33,860 nucleotides of DNA from DASUCS01 sp041166745 (GCA_041166745.1 JBEEGH010000030.1:1-33860), one strand, 5' to 3'. Shown: positions 1-7,797, counted from the first letter of the stretch. Numbers and translations are program-made. Notes: generated by a model not told the origin, from the sequence alone.

Positions 1-119
1 TCATTATCAGGACAACAACGTCAGCCGGGAAAACACGGGTCAGACCTGGCCCGGTCACCCACCCCGAACGATCACCGCACCACCATCAGCAGTGGTGGAT
101 CACCGCCAACGTCATCCTC

Positions 120-394
120 GCTGCCGGGTACAGCGCGTCCGGGGAAGCAAACCCCGAGACTTCGACTCCTCGTCGTGCGGGCGCGCTGGGCGGTACAGCG
201 GGTGTCGCTCACGGCGAGGTCGGAAACCCCCGCCCCCGCACCACACGCGAGGCCTCAGCGGGCATCCATGGTCGTCTACGCGCCGCGCCTCGATGCGCCT
301 ACCTGGGCGAACGCGAGTGGCCGCAGGTCACCGAATGAGTACGCAGAACGAAGAACGCCTCCATGTCGACATGGAGGATGCTGCGCACGGTCAC
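120..394 (-). pseudogene. dinB: Decayed DNA polymerase IV (Y-family, DinB) remnant
   Basis: Reading minus from a GTG at 394, the translation gives SILHVDMEAFFV, the N-terminal metal-binding signature of Y-family translesion polymerases (usual form ILHVDMDAFF). The reading frame then breaks. In the next frame comes DLRPLAFAQVGASRRGA, resembling the 'LRG.PV.VGG..RRGVV' stretch. In a third frame comes IEARRVDDHGCPLRP, resembling 'SYEARR.GVHSAMPLR'. The order matches DinB residues about 5-75, but in three frames with stops, and nothing recognisable follows, whereas an intact DinB is about 350-400 residues. The first motif is convincing; the later segments are a weaker by-eye match. The gene is probably dead; a sequencing-error explanation would need several indels in under 300 bases. 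Confidence 0.55.
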
Positions 395-435
395 GCCGGA
401 CGTCGGTCGGTCGGCCCACGAGACAGGTGCGCGCT

Positions 436-493
436 GTCTCACGTTGGAGCGACAACAGGCCGGCGAGGTTCCGTTGTCGCTCAGACGTGAGAC
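436..493. repeat. Imperfect inverted repeat, 21-base arms, 16-base loop
   Basis: Arms 436-456 and 473-493 pair at 19 of 21 positions (one adjacent two-base mismatch) around a 16-base loop. It lies between the stop of the minus-strand NUDIX gene (563) and the dinB remnant start (394). It could be a terminator-like structure, although no T-run follows on either strand, or the remains of a small mobile element. I see no direct repeats flanking it. Confidence 0.6.
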
Positions 494-562
494 GCACCGC
501 ATCTGGGCAGCGTGAGACCCGATTCAGCGCGTCCCGTACGCCCACGGCATCGATCCTCACAC

Positions 563-1066
563 TCATCCCAATCTGGTGACGATCAGCGACGCGAGGTCGG
601 CGCCGTCGACCCGGTAGCCGAATGGCGCCGGGAGCTCGGTGTGGGTCCAGCGCGCCTCGAGCCACTCCGCGAGCGGCTCGCGGACCCACGGGTGACACTG
701 CGCGAGATGCGTTGCGCAGGCATCGAGCGCGACGAACTGCGCGTCGACAACGATGCCATCAGGGTCGTCGATCACCAGCTCACCCTCGTACTGCACGGCT
801 AGGAAGACCGACGCCTGCAGTCGCCAACCGAGATCGGGCGCTTCGGCCTCGACCTCGTAAAGAGGACCGGCCCACTCCGTGACCCGCAGCCCCGTCTCCT
901 CCTCGACCTCGCGGGTCAGTCCGTCGACGATCGACTCGCCGTCGGCCACCTCGATCACGCCGCCGGGTGGGCTCCAGTCGAAGCTGCCGTTGCGGCGCCG
1001 GTTCTGGACGAGCAGCAGGCCGGCGTCGCTTTCCACCAGGCCGCCGGCGACCGTCCAATTGCGCAC
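563..1066 (-). CDS. NUDIX hydrolase
   Basis: 167 residues, GTG start. NUDIX proteins hydrolyse nucleoside diphosphates linked to another group, often for housecleaning. The Nudix box lies at about residues 35-60: GGVIEVADGES followed by REVEEETGL. It keeps the REVxEExGL metal-binding helix but has two extra residues between the glycine and the first glutamate of the usual GX5E spacing. Substrate cannot be assigned. The gene is divergent from the small membrane protein at 1096, with 29 bases between starts, so their promoters must be packed together or overlap. Downstream there is only the inverted repeat and the dinB remnant. Confidence 0.85.
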   Translation of the reverse strand: MRNWTVAGGLVESDAGLLLVQNRRRNGSFDWSPPGGVIEVADGESIVDGLTREVEEETGLRVTEWAGPLYEVEAEAPDLGWRLQASVFLAVQYEGELVIDDPDGIVVDAQFVALDACATHLAQCHPWVREPLAEWLEARWTHTELPAPFGYRVDGADLASLIVTRLG

Positions 1067-1095
1067 CTGCAGAGTCTTAACGCGAACATGCCGTC

Positions 1096-1365
1096 GTGAG
1101 CGACGAACCGCGTATTCCGTCGGCCCTGCCGTCGCGAGGGGCCCGCTTCTTGGCGTTCATCGCGATCCTCACGGGCGGTCTGTGTGGCGGCCTGATCGGC
1201 TTCTCGGTCACCCGCCTGCAGTGTGTTGGCGACTGTTCGACCAACAAGAGCCTCGGCGGCCTCGTCGGCGCACTGTTCGGCGCGGCGGGCGTAGCCGTGA
1301 TCTCGGTGCTCGCCCTGAGGGCGATGGGCGAATGGAAAACAATTCAGAGCAAGCGCGATCGGTGA
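1096..1365 (+). CDS. Small two-helix membrane protein, unknown function
   Basis: 89 residues, GTG start (begins SDEPRIPSALP after the initiator). Two hydrophobic stretches, about residues 16-36 (FLAFIAILTGGLCGGLIGF) and 50-75 (GGLVGALFGAAGVAVISVLAL), look like transmembrane helices joined by a short loop with two cysteines (CVGDC) that could form a disulphide outside the cell. The second helix is glycine-rich. I do not recognise a family. The frame, start position and downstream terminator hairpin support a real gene. Confidence 0.6.
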   Translation: MSDEPRIPSALPSRGARFLAFIAILTGGLCGGLIGFSVTRLQCVGDCSTNKSLGGLVGALFGAAGVAVISVLALRAMGEWKTIQSKRDR

Positions 1366-1399
1366 GCGTTGCGGTTGGTTGTGAGCGCTTGCCCTGAAT

Positions 1400-1425
1400 C
1401 ACGCCGACGCGCTCGCGTCGGCGTG
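1400..1425. terminator. Bidirectional terminator hairpin
   Basis: A perfect 11-bp stem (1400-1410 with 1415-1425) closes a 4-base loop. It lies between the convergent genes ending at 1365 (+) and 1465 (-), the expected place for a shared terminator. There is no T-run, as is common in high-GC actinobacteria. Confidence 0.7.
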
Positions 1426-1464
1426 CTGTGCTCATGGAGAGGACTCGCCCGGCGGCTCGCCCTC

Positions 1465-2157
1465 TCAGGAGAACGACAGCCGGCGGAAGCCCTCGGCATG
1501 ACGCACGCCCGCGGCACGCCCTGCGTCCGCGGCCCGGGCCTCGACAAGATCGGCGACCACGTCTTCACCCCCGTCGAGCTGGCTGACGTGACAGCGCAAC
1601 GCGGCGAGCTTCTTGTCGAGCGACGATCCGATGTCGACCCACGTGTCGGGCTCGAGCGTGCCGGCCAGCAGCAGGGTCGACACCTGGTGCGGTGGACCCG
1701 CTTCAGGCACGTAGAGCGCGCCGCCGGTCATCGAGCCGATGATGTCGAGCACCGCCCAGCCCAGTGCACGGTGGTCGTGGTGATTGACGTAGCTGTCTCC
1801 GAAGAACACGGCAGTCGGGTCTGGCGCGATCACGACATCGGGCCGTAGCGACCTGATCAATCCGATGAGCTGACCGCGCAACTCGCTGGTGTTCTCCAGT
1901 TCGCCGTCGGGATACGAGAGCGCCTCCAACGACGCCAGCCCGAGCACCTTCGCGGCCTCCTCGGCTTCCGCTCGTCGCACCCGAGCGAGCTTCTGGGGAT
2001 TCGGGCCGCTGCCCTTGTCGCCCGCGTTGGCGATCACGAGATGGGCGTCGCATCCGGCTGCCACCCACGCGGCCAGCGTTCCGGCACAGGCGACCTCGGG
2101 ATCATCCGGGTGGGCGAAGATCGCCAGCGCCCGCGTCGGCCGTTCATCGAAGATCAT
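1465..2157 (-). CDS. PIG-L family N-deacetylase
   Basis: 230 residues. PIG-L/LmbE proteins are zinc-dependent deacetylases acting on N-acetylglucosaminyl compounds, as MshB does in mycothiol synthesis. The zinc motif AHPDDPE is at about residues 15-21 and the second motif NHHDHR at about 123-128. The first motif is AHPDDPE rather than the AHPDDE of MshB, so a different amino-sugar substrate is possible. The ATG overlaps the stop of the upstream threonine aldolase gene as ATGA, so the two are translationally coupled. It converges on the membrane-protein gene across a terminator hairpin. Confidence 0.85.
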   Translation of the reverse strand: MIFDERPTRALAIFAHPDDPEVACAGTLAAWVAAGCDAHLVIANAGDKGSGPNPQKLARVRRAEAEEAAKVLGLASLEALSYPDGELENTSELRGQLIGLIRSLRPDVVIAPDPTAVFFGDSYVNHHDHRALGWAVLDIIGSMTGGALYVPEAGPPHQVSTLLLAGTLEPDTWVDIGSSLDKKLAALRCHVSQLDGGEDVVADLVEARAADAGRAAGVRHAEGFRRLSFS

Positions 2158-3158
2158 GGTGCGCCTGCGATGGCTTTTCGGGTGTGCTCGACACCGGCAT
2201 CGTCGACATCGAGGTGTGTCATGAACCGCATCACCCGAGGCGCGATCGTGCCGGCCGCGACGCCCTCGGCGGCCAAATGGGCGATGAGCGCCGTCGTGTC
2301 CGGGTGACGAAACACGACACAGTTGGTGCGCACAGTCGACGGATCGAGCTCACATGCCGGCCACCGCTCGGCGACCGCGTCCGCGAGGGCGGATGCCCGG
2401 GCGTGATCCTCGGCCAATCGATCGACCATGTGCTCGAGCGCGACGATTCCCGCCGCCGCGATGATTCCCGCTTGGCGCATCGCGCCTCCGAAGCGTTTGC
2501 GTTCGGCCCGCGCGGCGCCGATCAATTCGCTCGACGCGCCGAGCATCGAGCCGACGGGCGCACCCAAACCCTTCGACAAGCAGCACATCACGGTCGTCGC
2601 CGCCTTCGCGTACGCCGCGGGACTCACGCCCGTCGCGACCGATGCGTTGAACAACCGAGCGCCGTCGAGATGCACCGGCAGTCCGAACGCCGCAACGGCC
2701 TCCAGTTGCTCGAGCCCCCAAGGCACCCCGCCCGACGGCATGTGGGTGTTCTCCACGCAGATCGCGCTGACCGGAAGCCAATGATGGTGGTGGGCATCGA
2801 TGGCGTCCGCGAGCGCATCGACCGAGAGAACGCCGTCGGTGTCGTCGAGGAGATCGAACTGGGACCAACCGTTCATCCCGGCCGCACCCTGTTCGTAGAT
2901 CACCGGATGCTGGCGGCGACCGATGGCGACGGCCGAGCCAGGACGGCCGAGCAGCCGAAGGGCGATCTGGTTGCCCATCGTCCCCGATGGCACGAACACG
3001 GCCGCTTCCTTTCCGATCCGCTCGGCGAACAGCTCCTCCAGACGGCGGACGGTGGGGTCCTCGCCGTAGCCGTCGTCGCCCACCTCGGCCTCCGCCATCG
3101 CCTTGCGCATCGCGGCTGTCGGCCTGGTCACGGTGTCCGACCGGAGATCCACGACCAT
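2154..3158 (-). CDS. ltaE: Low-specificity L-threonine aldolase
   Basis: 334 residues, the usual length. This PLP enzyme cleaves L-threonine or allo-threonine to glycine and acetaldehyde. The N-terminus DLRSDTVTRPTAAM is the family signature. Other family segments are GDDGYGEDPTVRRLE, FVPSGTMGNQ, the active-site histidine region GRRQHPVIYEQG, the PLP-aspartate region VHLDGARLFNA, and the Schiff-base lysine in CCLSKGLGAPVGS (about Lys196). The ATG at 3158 is interlocked head-to-head with the ATG of the plus-strand inositol phosphatase. A TAGAGT hexamer lies 6 bases upstream of the start, with no ribosome binding site, so translation is probably leaderless. It is coupled to the PIG-L gene by a 4-base overlap. 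Confidence 0.92.
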   Translation of the reverse strand: MVVDLRSDTVTRPTAAMRKAMAEAEVGDDGYGEDPTVRRLEELFAERIGKEAAVFVPSGTMGNQIALRLLGRPGSAVAIGRRQHPVIYEQGAAGMNGWSQFDLLDDTDGVLSVDALADAIDAHHHHWLPVSAICVENTHMPSGGVPWGLEQLEAVAAFGLPVHLDGARLFNASVATGVSPAAYAKAATTVMCCLSKGLGAPVGSMLGASSELIGAARAERKRFGGAMRQAGIIAAAGIVALEHMVDRLAEDHARASALADAVAERWPACELDPSTVRTNCVVFRHPDTTALIAHLAAEGVAAGTIAPRVMRFMTHLDVDDAGVEHTRKAIAGAP

Positions 3159-3978
3159 GGACGGACTCTACGGTGTCGCCGTGGACGACTTGCTCGACGA
3201 GCTGCTGGCCGTGGCATCCGATCTTGCCGCCAGTGCCGTCGCCCTACTGGTCGACGGGCTCACCCGCCACCGGGTCGAGGTCTCGACGAAGTCGTCGCCC
3301 ACCGACATGGTCACGGAGATGGACCGCGCGTCGGAGGCGATGATCGTCGCCGGCATCCGCGCCGCCCGGCCCGATGACGGCATCGTCGGCGAGGAGGGCG
3401 CCGATCACGACGGAACCTCCGGCGTGCGCTGGCTCGTCGACCCGATCGACGGCACGACGAACTACCTCTACGGCTTCCCCGGGTTCGCGATCTCGATCGC
3501 CGCGGAACACCACGGCGAGATCGTCGCCGGAGTCGTCCACGACCCGCTGCATCGTGACGTGTTCCGAGCGGCGAAGGGTCGCGGCGCGACGCGTAACGGC
3601 GAGCCGATCCGCGCCTCGACCAAGGTCCAGCTCGCAACCGCACTCGTGGGCACCGGCTTCTCCTACGAGCCGGCGCGCCGGCTGCGCCAGGCGCACGTGC
3701 TGGTGCAGGTGCTCCCGCACGTCCGCGACATCCGACGAATGGGCGCCGCGTCGGTCGACCTCTGCTCCGTCGCCTGCGGGCGGCTCGACGCGTACTACGA
3801 GCGCGGCCTCGGGCCGTGGGATCTCGCTGCCGGGGCGCTCATCGCTGAGGAGGCGGGCGCAACCGTGGGCGATCTGACCGGAGGCCCGCCCTCAGGCGAG
3901 TTCACCATGGCCGCATCAAGTGGGCTGTTCGAGCCACTTCGTGCACTTCTGGACACGGCAGGTGCCGGTACCGCGTGA
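3157..3978 (+). CDS. Inositol monophosphatase family protein
   Basis: 273 residues from ATG 3157. These Mg-dependent phosphatases dephosphorylate inositol-1-phosphate, or in some members histidinol phosphate, fructose bisphosphate or PAP. Metal-binding motifs are visible: GEEG (about residue 77), WLVDPIDGTTNYLYG (about 91-105) and the C-terminal GPWDLAAGALIAEEAG. The ATG at 3157 has GGAG ten bases upstream. A GTG at 3181 (VDDLLDELLAVASDLA) is an alternative start and would avoid the head-to-head overlap with ltaE. Inositol phosphatase activity would fit the PimB'-like enzyme elsewhere in the window, but the substrate is not fixed by sequence. Confidence 0.88.
   Translation: MDGLYGVAVDDLLDELLAVASDLAASAVALLVDGLTRHRVEVSTKSSPTDMVTEMDRASEAMIVAGIRAARPDDGIVGEEGADHDGTSGVRWLVDPIDGTTNYLYGFPGFAISIAAEHHGEIVAGVVHDPLHRDVFRAAKGRGATRNGEPIRASTKVQLATALVGTGFSYEPARRLRQAHVLVQVLPHVRDIRRMGAASVDLCSVACGRLDAYYERGLGPWDLAAGALIAEEAGATVGDLTGGPPSGEFTMAASSGLFEPLRALLDTAGAGTA
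3165..3170 (-). promoter_or_regulatory. Candidate -10 element of ltaE (leaderless)
   Basis: TAGAGT on the minus strand fits the actinobacterial TANNNT -10 pattern. It would place transcription start at the ltaE ATG itself. It lies within the first codons of the divergent inositol phosphatase gene. No good -35 is visible. Confidence 0.4.
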
Positions 3979-4063
3979 AGAACCCGAGGATCGTGCCGAT
4001 CGTCACGCGATCGAAACCGTGTGGAGTGGCACGGGGACGGGCAGCCGCGCCAGGGTTACGTGG

Positions 4064-4420
4064 ATGAGCTCCACAGTGGGGGGACACGTGGGGTCGGGCT
4101 GGGCCTCGGGCGGAATCGTTCGCTCGACCGCCGAGGACGGCAACGTCACGATTGCCCTCGAGGGTCACCTCGACGCGGACACCGGCGACACGCTCGTCGA
4201 CACCGTCCGCAGCGAATTGCAGCACGGGCCGGCCCGTATCGACATCGACCTCAGCGTCCTGGTGTCATTCGCAGCCGACGGTGCCAACGCCCTCTCCCGT
4301 TGCCGCGACATCTGCGCGCAGCTCCCCGACGGCCTGCACTACCGCACGGAGGGTGGTGCCGGACAGCTCGCTCTGCTGTCCGCGTTCGAGCGCGAACCCG
4401 AGGTGGACACGTTCGGGTAG
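4064..4420 (+). CDS. STAS-like domain protein
   Basis: 118 residues from ATG 4064. From about residue 17 the pattern IVRSTAEDGNVTIALEGHLD, then a helix, then IDIDLSVLVSFAADGANAL, matches the beta-alpha layout of STAS domains (anti-sigma factor antagonists and MlaB-like proteins). The usual phosphorylatable Ser in the 'D-S-S-G' loop appears as VSFAADG, so phospho-switching is doubtful. It ends with TAG at 4420, immediately before the response regulator gene, so it may be the first gene of the mtrAB-like operon. The family assignment rests on pattern only. The start is uncertain, because the frame stays open further upstream and no clear ribosome binding site is seen. Confidence 0.55.
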   Translation: MSSTVGGHVGSGWASGGIVRSTAEDGNVTIALEGHLDADTGDTLVDTVRSELQHGPARIDIDLSVLVSFAADGANALSRCRDICAQLPDGLHYRTEGGAGQLALLSAFEREPEVDTFG

Positions 4421-4443
4421 TGGCAAGTGTCAGGATTGAGGAA

Positions 4444-5124
4444 GTGGGTACCCGGATCCTGGCCGTTGAGGACGACGAACGCATCCGCACGGCCGTCAAG
4501 ATGGCGCTCGAAGACGAGGGCTGGGTCGTCGAAGAGGCCGAAACCGGGGAGGACGCGCTCGAGGCGTTTGCTCGCCACCCGAGCGACGTCGTGCTCATCG
4601 ACATCATGCTGCCGGGGGTCGACGGGTTCGAGGTCTGCCGGTCGATCCGGCGCACGAGCGATGTTCCCATCGTCATGGTCACCGCCCGCGCCGACACCCA
4701 CGACGTGGTCGCCGGGCTCGAAGCTGGGGCCGACGACTACCTGACCAAGCCATTCGCGCCCAAGGAGCTGTCCGCGCGCATTCGGGCACTCATGCGGCGG
4801 GCTCGCAAGCCCGAGTCGGGCAACACGACGATGCGATTCGGCGATCTCGAGATCACGCCCGATGCCGGAGTCGTACGGCGAGCGGGCACGGAGTTGCATC
4901 TCACCAAGACCGAGTTCCGATTGTTGTGCGAGCTGGCATCGAGTCCTGGCCGCGTCTTCAGTCGCGAGGTGCTGCTCGAGCGGGTGTGGGGTTACGGCTA
5001 CTTCGGCGATGGTCGCCTCGTCGATGTGCACGTGCGCCGACTGCGCACGAAGATCGAGGCCGACCCGGCGAACCCGCGCCACGTGGCAACGGTGCGCGGC
5101 CTCGGCTACAAGCTGCAGGGTTGA
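4444..5124 (+). CDS. mtrA: OmpR-family response regulator, MtrA-like
   Basis: 226 residues from GTG 4444 (VGTRILAVEDD). An alternative GTG at 4420 overlaps the previous stop codon. The receiver domain (about 1-120) has the acidic pair D10/D11, phospho-acceptor D53 in LIDIMLPGVDG, T80 and K102 in LTKPFAP. The segment DTHDVVAGLEAGADDYLTKP closely follows MtrA. The C-terminal winged helix (about 130-226) includes LTKTEFRLLCELA and RLVDVHVRRLRTKIE. In actinobacteria MtrA controls cell-wall and division genes. The order regulator, kinase, GerMN lipoprotein is that of mtrA-mtrB-lpqB, which supports the name. The exact orthology is inferred. Confidence 0.85.
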   Translation: MGTRILAVEDDERIRTAVKMALEDEGWVVEEAETGEDALEAFARHPSDVVLIDIMLPGVDGFEVCRSIRRTSDVPIVMVTARADTHDVVAGLEAGADDYLTKPFAPKELSARIRALMRRARKPESGNTTMRFGDLEITPDAGVVRRAGTELHLTKTEFRLLCELASSPGRVFSREVLLERVWGYGYFGDGRLVDVHVRRLRTKIEADPANPRHVATVRGLGYKLQG

Positions 5125-5140
5125 GCGCACCCGAGGAGCC

Positions 5141-6559
5141 TTGACCAGGCTTCGCACTCGACTCGCACGGCTGCGCCCGCGTGCGCTCGGCCTGCAAGCG
5201 CGCATCACCTTGGCGTTCGCGCTGGGCGCGATGTTGCTCTCGGCGATCCTCGCGGGCACGACGTTCGCGCTCACCCGGGCCAACCTCCTCAGCCAGCGCG
5301 AGTCCGCCGTCCTGAGCCGCGTCTACGTCAACGCCAACATCGTGAAGAACGGCCTGCAGGGACGCGACCTCGAACACATCCAGGATCAGCTCCTGCCTTC
5401 GCTGCAGCTTCCCGCGGGCTCGCGCCCGGTCGTGTTGTTCGAAGGGCGACCGTTCAGTCTCACCGCCCAGATCAGCGACAAAGACATCCCCAGCTCGTTG
5501 CGCGACACCGTCGTGGCGGGTCACGCCGCCCGCATGACGTTCTCGCTGAAAGGAAAGCCCGCGGTCGCGGTCGGGATACCGATCCCCGCCGTGAAGGCGG
5601 AGTACTACGAGCTCGTCGAGCTCGATGATCTGCAACGAACGCTCGAGTCGCTCGGCTTCTCGCTGCTGGGCGCCTCGGTGTTCACCACCCTTGCCGGCGC
5701 GGGAATCGGATTCTGGGCCGGACGCCGGGCACTGCGACCGCTGGCCGACGTGAGCCAAGCCGCTGAGGCCATCGCCGGCGGGCGTCTCGACACGCGTCTG
5801 GAAGCGACCGACGATCCGCACCTCGGCGTGCTCGCGACGTCGTTCAACGAGATGGCCCAAGCCCTACAAGACCGCATCGAGCGCGACGCCCGCTTCGCGT
5901 CCGACGTGAGCCACGAGTTGCGATCGCCATTGATGACGCTGTCGGCCGCGGTCGACATCCTCGAGACCCGCCGCGACGAGATGCCCGAACGCTCGCAGGC
6001 CGCGCTCGATCTGCTCGCGGCCGAGGTCGGTCGGTTCTCACAGCTCGTCGAGGACCTGCTCGAGATCTCGCGCTACGACGCCGGCGCGGTGCGCCTCGAG
6101 CTCGACGAGATCCGGTTGGCCGAATTCATCATGCAGGCGGTGCGCGCCTCGGGCAACGGTACGAACGTGCCGGTCGAGCTCGACAGCGAACTCGCCTCGG
6201 TCGTGGTGCAAGCCGACAAGCGTCGGCTCGCCCGAGTCGTCGCCAACTTGCTCGACAACGCGCAGAAGTATGCGGAAGGCGCGACCTCGGTCAGCCTGCG
6301 GCGCGTCGAGGACCGGGTGCAGATCGCGGTCGAGGACAGTGGCCCAGGGATCCCGGACGACGAGCGCGACATCGTCTTCGAGCGGTTCGCTCGCGGCGGC
6401 GGCGCCGGGCGTCGAGGCAGCGGTGACGGCGTCGGCCTCGGCCTCGCGCTGGTCGCCGAACACGTCCGACTGCACGGAGGACGAGTCTGGGTGGAGGAGC
6501 GCGACGAGGACAGCACGGGGGCCCGCTTCGTAGTGGAGCTCCCGGTGCTCCCCACATGA
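5141..6559 (+). CDS. mtrB: Sensor histidine kinase, MtrB-like
   Basis: 472 residues from TTG 5141, preceded by GAGGAG. Membrane helices lie at about 22-44 and 174-194, with an extracellular sensor region of about 130 residues between them. A HAMP linker follows (RRALRPLADVSQAAEAIAGG), then the dimerisation box SDVSHELRSPLMTL with phospho-acceptor His258. The catalytic domain has the N box (VVANLLDNAQKYA), G1 (VEDSGPGIP), F box (VFERFARG) and G2 (GVGLGLALV). The phrases DVSHELRSPL and DLLEISRYDAGA follow MtrB. It should phosphorylate the regulator encoded 16 bases upstream. Its stop overlaps the lipoprotein start as ATGA. Confidence 0.87.
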   Translation: MTRLRTRLARLRPRALGLQARITLAFALGAMLLSAILAGTTFALTRANLLSQRESAVLSRVYVNANIVKNGLQGRDLEHIQDQLLPSLQLPAGSRPVVLFEGRPFSLTAQISDKDIPSSLRDTVVAGHAARMTFSLKGKPAVAVGIPIPAVKAEYYELVELDDLQRTLESLGFSLLGASVFTTLAGAGIGFWAGRRALRPLADVSQAAEAIAGGRLDTRLEATDDPHLGVLATSFNEMAQALQDRIERDARFASDVSHELRSPLMTLSAAVDILETRRDEMPERSQAALDLLAAEVGRFSQLVEDLLEISRYDAGAVRLELDEIRLAEFIMQAVRASGNGTNVPVELDSELASVVVQADKRRLARVVANLLDNAQKYAEGATSVSLRRVEDRVQIAVEDSGPGIPDDERDIVFERFARGGGAGRRGSGDGVGLGLALVAEHVRLHGGRVWVEERDEDSTGARFVVELPVLPT

Positions 6560-7131
6560 GACGGCTAGTCGTCGCGCTCGGGCTGCTGCTCGTGGTCGTG
6601 GCAGCCGCGTGCGGTCTGCCGAGCGACAACGCCCCGCGACAGATCGCGGACGACAAGGTGCCGTTCGAGCTGCTCGGCCCGAGCACGACAACGCCGACGA
6701 GCAACGTCGAGGGCGGCACGTTCGTCCACCTGTATTTCCTCGACGGCGTGATCTTGCGGGCTGTGAATCGCAGCCTGCCCGGCCGCACCCCGCAAACCGT
6801 CCTCAACGAGCTCGTGAAAGGGGTGACCGACAGCGATCCCCCAGGCATCACGACCGCGATCCCGAAAGACACCCAGATCGTCCAGCTCGACAACGACGGT
6901 GGCACCCTCGTGGTCACGCTGAACAACGCCATCCTCACGATCGCCGGTGCCGAGCAACAGCACGCGTTCGGGCAACTCGTGTACACGCTGACCGACCTCA
7001 ACGTGTCGGGGGTGCGCTTCCGGGTAGTCGACGCAAACGGCAACGCGCAGGACGTGCAACCGCTGACCGACGTCGGACAGAAGTCCGGTTCGCTCAGCCG
7101 CCTCGACTTTTTGTCGCTGCAACCGAAATAG
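6556..7131 (+). CDS. lpqB: GerMN-domain lipoprotein, short LpqB-like
   Basis: 191 residues. A signal peptide (RRLVVALGLLLVVVAAAC) ends in a lipobox with Cys19, followed by Gly, so the mature protein is lipid-anchored. Residues about 55-160 form a GerMN domain: VHLYFLDG, TPQTVLNELVKGVTD, VVTLNNAILTI and QLVYTLTDL. In mycobacteria LpqB binds MtrB and tunes the MtrAB system, but LpqB is about 580 residues with a C-terminal beta-propeller. This protein has only the GerMN part, an odd minimal version. The start overlaps the kinase stop (ATGA). It converges on the NUDIX gene with a 3-base gap and no terminator. Confidence 0.8.
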   Translation: MRRLVVALGLLLVVVAAACGLPSDNAPRQIADDKVPFELLGPSTTTPTSNVEGGTFVHLYFLDGVILRAVNRSLPGRTPQTVLNELVKGVTDSDPPGITTAIPKDTQIVQLDNDGGTLVVTLNNAILTIAGAEQQHAFGQLVYTLTDLNVSGVRFRVVDANGNAQDVQPLTDVGQKSGSLSRLDFLSLQPK

Positions 7132-7134
7132 GCG

Positions 7135-7797
7135 TCACGTGCGCTCGTAGGCCCAGGCGCCGCGCACCATGGTGAGGCGGTGCCGGCCGCCTTCGCCGTG
7201 GAGGTCTTCACCCTCGTACGCGACATCGCCGTGCCAGACCGCCACCGGCTCACCGCTCACGGCCTTCATCACCTTTGTCGTGAAGAACTCGACCGGTCCC
7301 TGCGCAGCGTCGTGCAGCGCGCTCGCGACATCGGGTGACTGCGACAGCCGGTGCAAGGTGACGAACGTCGGCGGGGCCAGTTCGACCTCGCCGGCGTCGC
7401 GCAGCCTCATCGCCTCCGCCGGTGTAACCCAGAGGTGCTCGTGGATCTCGGTCCCGTCGACGGCGACGATGCCGTCGGGTGCGGGCGCAAGGAAGAACCA
7501 CGTCGCAAACCGCTTCGGCGCAATCGGCGGCGGCGTCCAATGTGCGAACGGCACGAGGGCCGACGGATCGACGACCAGGCTGGACTCCTCGACCGTCTCG
7601 CGCACCGCGGCGCGACGCGCACCCTCCTCGTCCTCGCCGTCCTCGGGATCGACGCGGCCGCCCGGGAAGACCCACATCCCACCGAACGCGCCGTGGGCGT
7701 TGCGCCGCAGCATGAGGGTCTCGAGGCCATCGGCGCCGTCACGCACGAGCACCACGGTCGCCGCCGGTATCGGCGGAGGGATCGCTTCCTCAGCCAA
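7135..7797 (-). CDS. NUDIX hydrolase
   Basis: 220 residues. The Nudix box spans about residues 46-70: FPGGRVDPEDG, then RRAAVRETVEES, where the usual EExGL end is EESSL. The N-terminal phrase LMLRRNAHGAFGGMWVFPGG and the C-terminal extension resemble the actinobacterial NUDT7/NUDT19-like group (CoA or nucleotide pyrophosphatases), but the substrate is uncertain. The start is TTG at 7797, inside the end of the phosphofructokinase gene (8-base overlap). AAGG lies about six bases upstream, within the pfk coding sequence, so the two are co-transcribed. Confidence 0.82.
   Translation of the reverse strand: MAEEAIPPPIPAATVVLVRDGADGLETLMLRRNAHGAFGGMWVFPGGRVDPEDGEDEEGARRAAVRETVEESSLVVDPSALVPFAHWTPPPIAPKRFATWFFLAPAPDGIVAVDGTEIHEHLWVTPAEAMRLRDAGEVELAPPTFVTLHRLSQSPDVASALHDAAQGPVEFFTTKVMKAVSGEPVAVWHGDVAYEGEDLHGEGGRHRLTMVRGAWAYERT

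Larger units (their letters stand above)
1..562. other. Left-edge stretch without an intact gene
   Basis: No convincing complete gene lies here. The short open frames overlap one another on both strands and have Arg/Pro-rich, low-complexity translations typical of noncoding or decayed GC-rich DNA. Two things can be recognised: a minus-strand dinB remnant (about 120-394) and a long imperfect inverted repeat (436-493). A plus-strand frame is open from the window edge to about base 336 but has no start and no recognisable motif; it could be the tail of a gene cut by the edge, but I cannot support that. I saw no tRNA or integrase. Confidence 0.6.

Noticed and set aside
358..377. Perfect 20-base palindrome, first read as an operator or recombination site
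   Set aside because: It coincides with the codons for LHVDMEA in the dinB remnant; CATGTCGACATG arises from encoding His-Val-Asp-Met, so coding history explains it.
1..562. Possibility of a retron, integrative element edge or defence island
   Set aside because: No reverse transcriptase, integrase, tRNA end or defence-type gene is visible; only a decayed dinB and an inverted repeat can be supported.
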